A stretch of DNA of 5,327 nt, taken from Gammaproteobacteria bacterium (lineage in GTDB: Bacteria > Aquificota > Aquificia > Aquificales > QOAS01). The notes under the pieces are model-generated. The model made no database searches, had not been told where the DNA came from, and saw only the letters and a program-made list of their open reading frames with translations. A program made the position numbers and the translations under genes. Shown piece by piece: positions 1 to 4,962 of the stretch. Position 1 is the stretch's first letter, and every line of letters starts with the position of its first letter. The stretch lies in assembly GCA_003972855.1 (NCBI GenBank), contig QOAS01000182.1, positions 1 through 5,327 of the forward strand, in the 5' to 3' direction.

Positions 1-143
1 GAAAAGTCGCCGGCGGTCATAGATGTATCGTTGAAGTTTGCATTTTCTATGGTAAGACCCCTAAAGTTGGCAAATGTCAAATCTAAACCTTCAAAGTTTC
101 CACCTTCTTCTAAAATTTTTTTCACATCTATTTGCTTAGGCAT
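1..143 (-). CDS. Pentapeptide-repeat protein, N-terminal part (runs off left edge)
   Basis: The minus strand reads from an ATG at 143 to the window edge without a stop, giving 47 residues that begin MPKQIDVKKILEEGG. From about residue 16 a five-residue period appears, with Phe, Leu, Ile or Met at the centre of each unit (NFEGL, DLTFA, NFRGL, TIENA, NFNDT). This matches the A(D/N)LXX pattern of the pentapeptide-repeat family, which folds as a right-handed square beta-helix. Family members have varied and often unknown roles; some mimic DNA and protect gyrase, and nothing here selects a function. The start is supported by GGAGG at 154-158, ten bases upstream. No signal peptide is visible, so a cytoplasmic location is likely. 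The gene lies 70 bp downstream of thrS on the same strand with no clear terminator between, so read-through is possible. Family is fairly sure; function is unknown and the C-terminus is not seen. Confidence 0.8.
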   Translation of the reverse strand, partial: MPKQIDVKKILEEGGNFEGLDLTFANFRGLTIENANFNDTSMTAGDF

Positions 144-153
144 TACATAGAAA

Positions 154-158
154 CCTCC
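154..158 (-). promoter_or_regulatory. Shine-Dalgarno of the pentapeptide-repeat gene
   Basis: GGAGG on the minus strand lies ten bases before the ATG at 143. Spacing is slightly long but usable. It fixes the start of the left-edge gene, and an ATG five bases further upstream is followed at once by a stop codon. Confidence 0.65.
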
Positions 159-213
159 AAGGGAGTTGGAATTCTAACTTAAACGGAACGGGTAAAACTT
201 ACCATGGAAAAAA

Positions 214-660
214 TCACGGCTTAACACTTTCCAATTCTTTACTTATCTTTTCCCTAAGAAACTCCACAAACTCCTCCACCTTCATGGTTCCGAGGTTTTT
301 GCCTTCTTTTTTACCCCTAACGGATACGGTTTGGGTTTCAAGTTCTTTGTCTCCCACTATTAGCATATAGGGTATTTTTAAGAGTTCCGCCTTACGGATT
401 TTTGCACCTAAGCTTTCCTCCGAAAGGTCTATTTCAACCCTAAAACCTTCCATTTTTAGTTTTTCCGCCACTTCTTGGGCATACTGGTTGTGTCTATCCG
501 CTATAGGTAAAACGATAACTTGGGTGGGAGAAATCCAAACTGGAAGTAAACCCGCGGTGTGTTCCAATAAAACACCGGTAAACCTTTCTATGGAACCCAA
601 AACCGCCCTGTGAATCATATAGGGTCGGTGGGGCTTGTTATCCGCACCTATATAGGTCAT
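214..660 (-). CDS. thrS: Threonyl-tRNA synthetase, C-terminal part: motif 3 and anticodon-binding domain (frame-shifted)
   Basis: This 148-codon frame carries the end of threonyl-tRNA synthetase. Residues 15-27 hold the zinc-ligand His17 in MIHR and class II motif 3 with Arg26 in GSIERF; both belong to the active site. Residues about 46-137 form the HGTP-type anticodon-binding domain, ending with the family-typical VGDKE and the LGTM region. Its first codon overlaps the stop of the upstream frame as ATGA. AAAGG lies six bases before that ATG, but the same bases would encode the conserved ERFD of an intact enzyme. Joined to the upstream frame after one-base repair, His17 becomes residue 535 and Arg26 residue 544, exactly 24 more than His511 and Arg520 of the E. 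coli enzyme. I infer this is the tail of one broken or recoded gene, not an independent protein. A free-standing protein of this composition is not a family I know. Confidence 0.85.
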   Translation of the reverse strand: MTYIGADNKPHRPYMIHRAVLGSIERFTGVLLEHTAGLLPVWISPTQVIVLPIADRHNQYAQEVAEKLKMEGFRVEIDLSEESLGAKIRKAELLKIPYMLIVGDKELETQTVSVRGKKEGKNLGTMKVEEFVEFLREKISKELESVKP

Positions 661-683
661 GTCAAACCTTTCGGGGAGTTAAA
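657..683 (-). other. Frameshift site inside thrS (-1 relative frame) with ATGA overlap
   Basis: On the minus strand the junction reads AACTCCCCGAAAGG. One extra base, such as AACCTCCCCGAA, gives NLPERFD, the usual sequence here, and continues straight into the second frame. Lengthening the CCCC run by one also restores frame and gives NSPERFD. Without repair, the first frame stops at 657-659, four bases overlapping the ATG at 658-660. The position is typical of a homopolymer miscall, but a real mutation or a -1 ribosomal slip at the C run cannot be excluded. No canonical X XXY YYZ slippery heptamer is present. Confidence 0.85.
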
Positions 684-2213
684 GTCAAACTGTATGGTGG
701 AAAGTTGCCAAAATCTCCCTATGGCGTCCTTTACTTTTATGTCTATCTTGGGTCCGTAAAAGGCTCCGCCACCTTCGTCTATGTCGTAATCCAATCCCAA
801 ATCGGTGACCGCTTTTATTAGGGCGTTGGTTGCCACTTCCCAACGGTGGTCGTCCCCGACCGATTTCTCGGGACGGGTGGAAATGTAAACCTTGTATTCG
901 TTAAAACCGAAAACTTTTAAAATGTCTAACGCAAATTTCAAAGCCTTTTTAATTTCTCCTTCAACCTGCTCTTCGGTGCAAATGATATGGGCGTCGTCTT
1001 GGGTAAAGCCTCTAACCCTTAAAAGTCCGTGAAGCACCCCCGAAAGCTCATACCTGTAAACGGTTCCCAATTCAAAAAACCTTAGGGGAAGTTCCCTATA
1101 ACTCCTTACTTTGGATTTGTATATGGCTATGTGGAATGGGCAGTTCATAGGTTTGACGAAGTAGGTTTCGTTGTCCATTTCCATAGGGGGGAACATGTTT
1201 TCTTTGTAAAACTCCAAGTGTCCCGAGGTTTCCCACAGAACCGATTTACCTACATGGGGTGTATAGACAAACTGGTAACCCCTCTTGTAGTGTTCTTCCC
1301 TTAAAAAGTCCTCAAGGAGTTTTCTATAGAGCGCACCCCTCGGGAGCCACAAAATAAGCCCCGCACCTATGTTGTTGTCTATGGTAAAGAATTCCAATTC
1401 CCTACCTAATTTCCTGTGGTCCCGTTTTTTAACCTCTTCAAGGAAGTTGAGGTAATTCTTAAGGTCTTTTTTAGTCCAAAAGGCAACCCCGTAAATTCTC
1501 TGGAGCATGGGTTGGTCGCTTCTGCCGAGCCAATAGGCACCCGCTATGTGGGAAAGTTTAAATTCCCCAACTTTACCGGTAGAGGGCAGATGCGGTCCTT
1601 TGCAGAGGTCTATAAAATCTCCCTGTTTGTAAACGGTTATTTTTTCCCCTTCGGGGATACGGTCTATTATTTGTAATTTGTATTTTTCTCCAAGCTCGCT
1701 AAATAGTTTTTTGGCTTCTTCCCTGCTTAGCTCTATCCTCTCTATGGGCAAATCCCTTTTTACGATTTCTTTCATTTTTTCTTCTATCTTGGGAAGGTCT
1801 TCCTCCTTTAGGTGAACGCCTTCTATCTCAACATCGTAGAAGAAACCGTTTTCGGTCGTGGGTCCTATACCCAAATGGACGTTGGTTCTTCCGTAAAGCT
1901 CGCTAAGGGCTTGCGCCAATATGTGGGCAAGGGTATGGCGCATTATTTCCAAACCTTCTTTGGAACCTTTGTAGATAGGTTTAACTTCTGCGGAAAACTC
2001 CAAAGGAGTATGGAGGTCAAAGATACCGCTATCGGTTGCTTTGCTATCTTTCAGGAGTTCCTCCTTGTGTTCCTCTTTTTTTATTTCCTCCAAAGGTTTA
2101 ACCAAAGCACCTATGGCACCTTTTATGTCAAACTTTTTAAATATCTCCCCTATAGGAGTTCCTCTTTCAAATTGCTCACTTTTATCGCCTACGATAACTT
2201 TTATTTTTTCCAT
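657..2213 (-). CDS. thrS: Threonyl-tRNA synthetase, N-terminal part: TGS, editing and most of the catalytic domain
   Basis: The enzyme activates threonine with ATP and charges tRNA-Thr in the cytoplasm. The 518-residue frame has a TGS domain (about 1-65). The editing domain that hydrolyses Ser-tRNA-Thr has HxxxH at His93/His97 and CxxxH at Cys204/His208. The class II catalytic core follows from about 270. Zinc ligands Cys358 (KPMNC) and His409 (DDAH), motif 2 Arg387, Tyr486/Lys489 and Gln503/Gln508 are all present, each catalytic-core residue at its E. coli position plus 24. The frame then ends in SPKGLT and a stop, where relatives read LPERFD, before motif 3 and the third zinc ligand. Alone it should lack a complete active site and anticodon recognition. 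The start is fixed by an in-frame TAA 12 bases upstream of the ATG at 2213. No good Shine-Dalgarno is seen. The 70-bp leader is too short for a T-box. Confidence 0.95.
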   Translation of the reverse strand: MEKIKVIVGDKSEQFERGTPIGEIFKKFDIKGAIGALVKPLEEIKKEEHKEELLKDSKATDSGIFDLHTPLEFSAEVKPIYKGSKEGLEIMRHTLAHILAQALSELYGRTNVHLGIGPTTENGFFYDVEIEGVHLKEEDLPKIEEKMKEIVKRDLPIERIELSREEAKKLFSELGEKYKLQIIDRIPEGEKITVYKQGDFIDLCKGPHLPSTGKVGEFKLSHIAGAYWLGRSDQPMLQRIYGVAFWTKKDLKNYLNFLEEVKKRDHRKLGRELEFFTIDNNIGAGLILWLPRGALYRKLLEDFLREEHYKRGYQFVYTPHVGKSVLWETSGHLEFYKENMFPPMEMDNETYFVKPMNCPFHIAIYKSKVRSYRELPLRFFELGTVYRYELSGVLHGLLRVRGFTQDDAHIICTEEQVEGEIKKALKFALDILKVFGFNEYKVYISTRPEKSVGDDHRWEVATNALIKAVTDLGLDYDIDEGGGAFYGPKIDIKVKDAIGRFWQLSTIQFDFNSPKGLT

Positions 2214-2244
2214 CGTAAGGTGTTAAATTTTAAGTCTCCAAATC

Positions 2245-2275
2245 TTGTTAATTTTCAATTTTTATCAATCATAAT
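2245..2275 (+). promoter_or_regulatory. Possible promoter of the TPR lipoprotein gene
   Basis: CATAAT at 2270-2275 resembles a -10 box, and TTGTTA at 2245-2250 could be a -35 box, though the 19-base spacer is long. The -10 box ends only eight bases before the ATG at 2284, so transcription would start at or within a base or two of the start codon. That would fit a leaderless mRNA, consistent with the absence of a Shine-Dalgarno. The region is AT-rich and such hexamers arise easily by chance. Confidence 0.3.
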
Positions 2276-2283
2276 TTGTTCTA

Positions 2284-3102
2284 ATGGGTAGGAAATTGTT
2301 ACTTTTACTACCCCTTGCGGTTTTGGGATTATCCTCTTGCGTTAAGGAAAGACCTTCTCAACCTTCGCGGGAAACCAATAACCAAGATTTACAAAGGGCG
2401 GGGGAGTTTTTTAACAAATTGGGTATAGCGGCTATGGCGGAAGAAAATTACGCCAAGGCTATAGCCAACTTCAGTAGGGCGGTGCAGTTAAACCCTTACG
2501 ACCCCGAATATTGGAAAAACTTAGGGGAAGCCTACACTTTTGCCAAATTCTTTGAAAAGGCAAAGCAGGCTTTCGGAAAGGCTTTAGCCCTTAAGCCCGA
2601 CTACGGGGAAGTTTATTACGATTTAGGGGTTTTATACACCGAGTGGGGAAAATACAAACAGGCGTTGGAGTGGTTTAAAAAAGCTTCTAACCTTGATACT
2701 TACGAGGACAGATATAAAGCCTTTTACGCCTTAGCCCAACTTTACAAAAAACTCGGAAAGGAAAGGGAGTATATAGCCAACCTTAAAAGGGCAATAGATT
2801 TATACCCAAAATACAAAGAGGCATTACTGGAGTTGGCGAGATATTTCGCTTCAAAAGGTTTTTATTCAAAAGCGGAAATTTACTATTTGCGTTACCTATC
2901 CGCTTATCCCAACGACGAGAGAATTACTTTAGAATACGCCCAACTTTTGGTTAAGGAAGGAAAACATAGGAGGGCTAAAAAAATTCTCAAACAGCTTATA
3001 GATACCTCCCAAAATCCCCAAATAGTTGCCAAAGCTTACAAACTCGTAAACCAAATATTAATTATGGAAGCACAGGAAAGGTTGAAAGAAAGGGAAAATT
3101 AG
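2284..3102 (+). CDS. Outer-membrane-type lipoprotein with about six TPR repeats
   Basis: The 272-residue product starts with a lipoprotein signal peptide: GRK, a hydrophobic run of leucines, then the lipobox LSSC with lipidated Cys19. A Pro/Ser/Asn/Gln-rich linker (about 20-36) follows. The rest is tandem tetratricopeptide repeats at roughly 41-71, 74-107, 108-140, 145-176, 178-210 and 212-243. The first three are clearest, with the G-Y-A-F-A-P consensus visible in 'NYAKAIANFSRAVQLNPYDP' and its neighbours. TPR lipoproteins usually scaffold envelope complexes. Length and repeat number resemble the pilotin PilF of type IV pili, but that is only an analogy: no pilus gene is nearby. BamD-like or NrfG-like roles are also possible. 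The ATG is the first start after an in-frame TAA at 2272-2274 and gives the complete signal peptide. It is divergent from thrS and converges on folD. Confidence 0.9.
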   Translation: MGRKLLLLLPLAVLGLSSCVKERPSQPSRETNNQDLQRAGEFFNKLGIAAMAEENYAKAIANFSRAVQLNPYDPEYWKNLGEAYTFAKFFEKAKQAFGKALALKPDYGEVYYDLGVLYTEWGKYKQALEWFKKASNLDTYEDRYKAFYALAQLYKKLGKEREYIANLKRAIDLYPKYKEALLELARYFASKGFYSKAEIYYLRYLSAYPNDERITLEYAQLLVKEGKHRRAKKILKQLIDTSQNPQIVAKAYKLVNQILIMEAQERLKEREN

Positions 3103-3953
3103 AGGTTCAAATGCATTTTATAAGCCTTTATGGTGTTAAGTAACAACGCGGTAACGGTCATGGGACCTACACCGCCCGGCACGGGGGTTATGTAAGAGGC
3201 TTTCTCTTTCACCTTTTCAAAATCTACATCTCCCACTATTTTTCCGTCCACTTTGGAGATACCGACATCTACAACTATAGCCCCCTCTTTTACCATATCT
3301 TCTTTTATTAAGTGGGGAACTCCCGTTGCGGATATCAGAATATCCGCGTTTAAAGTGTGCTTTTTAAGGTCTTTTGTGTAAATATGGCACACCGTTACGG
3401 TTGCGTTCATATTGAGTAAAAGCACCGACAGGGGTTTTCCCACTATATATCCCGCACCCACTACGGTAACGTCTTTACCTTGAAGGTCTATCCCGTAGTG
3501 GTCAAAGAGCATCTTTATCCCCAATGGGGTGCAGGGAATAAAGCCCCCCTCAACATTGGCTATCAGTTTTCCCATGTTCTCGGGATGGAAACCGTCCACA
3601 TCTTTGTCGGGGCTAATTCTTTCTATAACCTTACGGGGGTTAATGTGTTTGGGCAAAGGTAGTTGAACGAGAATACCGTCCACTTCGGGGTTTTGGTTTA
3701 ATTCGTCTATCAGACTAAGGAGTTCTTGTTCGGAAATGTTTTCCTCCAAATGGTAGTAGAGGGAATTTATTCCCACCTTTTGGCACGCCTTCCTTTTGTT
3801 GTTTACGTAAACTTGACTGGCGGGGTCGTTTCCGACAAGGACAACCGCAAGGGAGGGTCTTCTAAGACCCTTTGAAATGTATTTCTCTATTTCCTCCTTA
3901 AAGCTTTCCCTGTATATCTGGGATACCTTTTTTCCGTCTAAAATAGTTGCCAT
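3099..3953 (-). CDS. folD: Bifunctional methylenetetrahydrofolate dehydrogenase / methenyltetrahydrofolate cyclohydrolase FolD
   Basis: FolD interconverts 5,10-methylene-, 5,10-methenyl- and 10-formyl-tetrahydrofolate, using NAD(P), and supplies one-carbon units for purine and fMet-tRNA synthesis. The 284-residue length is normal. The N-terminal catalytic domain has SQVYVNNKRK with Tyr49 and catalytic Lys53, VQLPLP with Gln97, and DKDVDGF with Asp120. The Rossmann nucleotide-binding part has VVGAGYIVGKP (164-174) and the signature PVPGGVGPMT at 257-266. Residues usually contacting the NADP 2'-phosphate or phosphates look changed (Gly168-Tyr169 where Ser-Asn/Lys is common; Ile191 after CH), so cofactor preference is uncertain. 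The ATG at 3953 fits the usual short FolD N-terminus (MATILDGKKV) and has an in-frame TAG 15 bases upstream; no strong Shine-Dalgarno is seen. A terminator-like hairpin lies 26 bases upstream. Its stop overlaps that of the convergent TPR gene. Confidence 0.97.
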   Translation of the reverse strand: MATILDGKKVSQIYRESFKEEIEKYISKGLRRPSLAVVLVGNDPASQVYVNNKRKACQKVGINSLYYHLEENISEQELLSLIDELNQNPEVDGILVQLPLPKHINPRKVIERISPDKDVDGFHPENMGKLIANVEGGFIPCTPLGIKMLFDHYGIDLQGKDVTVVGAGYIVGKPLSVLLLNMNATVTVCHIYTKDLKKHTLNADILISATGVPHLIKEDMVKEGAIVVDVGISKVDGKIVGDVDFEKVKEKASYITPVPGGVGPMTVTALLLNTIKAYKMHLNL

Positions 3954-3978
3954 TAACTTTTCATTATTCTAACGATGG

Positions 3979-4001
3979 AAAAAATCCCCGCCGAAGGCGG
4001 G
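3979..4001 (-). terminator. Intrinsic-terminator-like hairpin in the folD leader
   Basis: Read on the minus strand, CCCGCC (4001-3996), loop TTC and GGCGGG (3992-3987) form a perfect six-pair all-GC stem, followed after GA by TTTTTT (3984-3979). The T-tract exists only in this direction, so it would stop leftward transcription just before the folD start at 3953. It may insulate folD from antisense transcripts of the peroxiredoxin promoter region, or act as a leader attenuator if the folD promoter lies upstream. I could not identify a convincing folD promoter on either side of the hairpin. Confidence 0.6.
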
Positions 4002-4074
4002 CTTAAATTCTGAAAACCGAAATTTATCAATTTTCTACCCAACATTTTTGATAGAAACTATGACAAACTTACTA

Positions 4075-4103
4075 TTGACAATTTACCCTATGGTATCTAT
4101 ATT
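4075..4103 (+). promoter_or_regulatory. Strong sigma70-type promoter of the peroxiredoxin gene
   Basis: A perfect -35 TTGACA (4075-4080) and a near-consensus -10 TATATT (4098-4103) are separated by exactly 17 bases. Transcription should start near 4110, leaving a leader of about 30 bases that contains the Shine-Dalgarno. This is the best promoter in the window and suggests high expression. Imperfect direct repeats containing TGACAA at 4061-4066 and 4076-4081 run into the -35 box and could be a regulator site. Confidence 0.85.
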
Positions 4104-4129
4104 TTAGAAATGAAAAAAATTTGCAAAAA

Positions 4130-4134
4130 GGAGG
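4130..4134 (+). promoter_or_regulatory. Shine-Dalgarno of the peroxiredoxin gene
   Basis: GGAGG, within AAAGGAGGT, lies six bases before the ATG at 4141. It is close to perfect complementarity with the 16S rRNA tail and fixes the start. Confidence 0.92.
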
Positions 4135-4140
4135 TTCAAA

Positions 4141-4809
4141 ATGAGCTTACTACTACAAAAGTTTCCCGAAATGGAAGTGGTTACCACCCACGGTGTTATT
4201 AAACTCCCCGACCATTTCACCTCTCAAGGTAAAGGATTTGTTCTATTTTCTCACCCCGCGGACTTTACACCCGTTTGCACCACCGAATTTGTAGAATTTC
4301 AAAGGAGACAAGAGGAGTTTAGAAAAGAAGGTTTTGAACTTATAGGTCTTTCGGTAGACCAAGTATTCTCCCACATCAAGTGGATGGACTGGATTAAAGA
4401 AAAACTCGGTGTGGAAATCAAATTCCCCATTATTGCGGACGATACCGCGGAAATCGGAAGAAAACTCGGAATGATTCCCGAAGGAAAAACCAAAACCGTT
4501 AGAAGCGTTTACATTGTGGACAAAAACGGTATAGTTCAAGCCATTATTACCTACCCCTACGATGTGGGTAGAAACATTGACGAAATTTTAAGGTTTGTAA
4601 AAGCCCTCAATGTATCCCAAGCCAACGGCGTCGCTATGCCCGCAAACTGGGGTGTAGACCAAATTGAGTGGAGGGCTAACTCCCTCGTAGGTAACAAAGT
4701 AATAATTCCTCCCGCGGGGGACATTGAAACCGCTAAAAAACGCCTTGAGGCTGCGGAAAGGGGCGAAATTGAATGCTTTGATTGGTGGTTCTGTTGCAAA
4801 TCCCTGTAA
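4141..4809 (+). CDS. Peroxiredoxin, Prx6 / archaeal-type 2-Cys (alkyl hydroperoxide reductase family)
   Basis: The 222-residue protein reduces hydrogen peroxide and organic peroxides in the cytoplasm. The active-site stretch HPADFTPVCTTE contains Pro39, Thr43 and peroxidatic Cys46; Arg121 in TVRSVYIVD completes the conserved Pro/Thr/Cys/Arg set. The fold continues with the long Prx6-type C-terminal extension, including PANWGVDQIEWRAN. It ends in ECFDWWFCCKSL with Cys212, Cys218 and Cys219. The Cys-x5-Cys spacing matches the resolving cysteine pair of archaeal enzymes such as the Aeropyrum pernix one, so a 2-Cys mechanism is likely although the family is often labelled 1-Cys. Relatives assemble as decamers. 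A consensus promoter and Shine-Dalgarno precede it, implying strong expression; no reductase gene is adjacent. Function is very sure; the electron donor (thioredoxin-type) is unknown. Confidence 0.95.
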   Translation: MSLLLQKFPEMEVVTTHGVIKLPDHFTSQGKGFVLFSHPADFTPVCTTEFVEFQRRQEEFRKEGFELIGLSVDQVFSHIKWMDWIKEKLGVEIKFPIIADDTAEIGRKLGMIPEGKTKTVRSVYIVDKNGIVQAIITYPYDVGRNIDEILRFVKALNVSQANGVAMPANWGVDQIEWRANSLVGNKVIIPPAGDIETAKKRLEAAERGEIECFDWWFCCKSL

Positions 4810-4833
4810 GTTTTCCTTTTTCCCTATCTTTCC

Positions 4834-4850
4834 TCAAAAAGGTTTTTTGA
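4834..4850 (+). terminator. Weak terminator candidate after the peroxiredoxin gene
   Basis: TCAAAAA (4834-4840) and TTTTTGA (4844-4850) form a seven-pair but nearly all-AT stem with loop GGT, followed by a T-rich stretch (4851-4868). A second small hairpin, AACC (4873-4876) with GGTT (4884-4887), precedes T-rich DNA at 4897-4913. Neither has a GC-rich stem. Termination somewhere in 4834-4913 is plausible, but the exact structure is uncertain. Confidence 0.35.
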
Positions 4851-4948
4851 ATTTGCTTTTTCCTTTTAAGGAAACCTATCTTTGGTTGTTACGGTAGTTT
4901 GTTTTGTTTTTTTACATTTTGCGGGTGTATTTATAAAACTTTAGTTGC

Positions 4949-4954
4949 TATATT
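4949..4954 (+). promoter_or_regulatory. Possible -10 box of the right-edge gene
   Basis: TATATT lies eight bases before the ATG at 4963. No good -35 box is found 16-18 bases upstream. If real, transcription would begin about at the start codon, in line with the missing Shine-Dalgarno. The DNA is very AT-rich, so a chance match is likely enough to keep confidence low. Confidence 0.25.
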
Positions 4955-4962
4955 ACTTTATT

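Noticed and set aside
191..203. Perfect small inverted repeat GGTAA-AAC-TTACC downstream of thrS
   Set aside because: Five-base arms with no T-tract; too short to call an operator or terminator without conservation evidence.
2214..2283. T-box or other tRNA-sensing leader before thrS
   Set aside because: Only 70 bases separate thrS from the divergent gene and no specifier stem, T-box sequence or terminator is visible.
1416..2291. Open plus-strand frames of 60-160 codons across thrS (1416-1676, 1812-2291, 2041-2226)
   Set aside because: They lie antisense to a strongly conserved coding sequence, have no ribosome binding site or recognisable domain, and one runs into the start of the TPR gene; they are shadows of thrS.
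203..3985. Shared 12-mer ATGGAAAAAATC at 204-215 and 3974-3985, each followed within 20 bases by GGCTTAA or GGGCTTAA
   Set aside because: About one or two exact 12-base repeats are expected by chance in a window this long, more so for A-rich words; the first copy lacks the hairpin, so a shared mobile or regulatory element is not supported.
3954..4140. Tetrahydrofolate riboswitch before folD
   Set aside because: Apart from the short GC hairpin the leader is AT-rich and shows no multi-helix conserved architecture recognisable by eye.
4243..4799. Minus-strand open frames under the peroxiredoxin gene and a plus-strand frame at 3480-3662 under folD
   Set aside because: Fully contained antisense to conserved genes, without initiation signals; no independent coding evidence.
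4823..4883. Repeated CCTATCTTT (4823-4831 and 4875-4883) and the palindrome TTCCTTTTAAGGAA (4860-4873) after the peroxiredoxin gene
   Set aside because: Low-complexity T/C-rich spacer; two copies only, with no regular spacing, so not a CRISPR or functional repeat.
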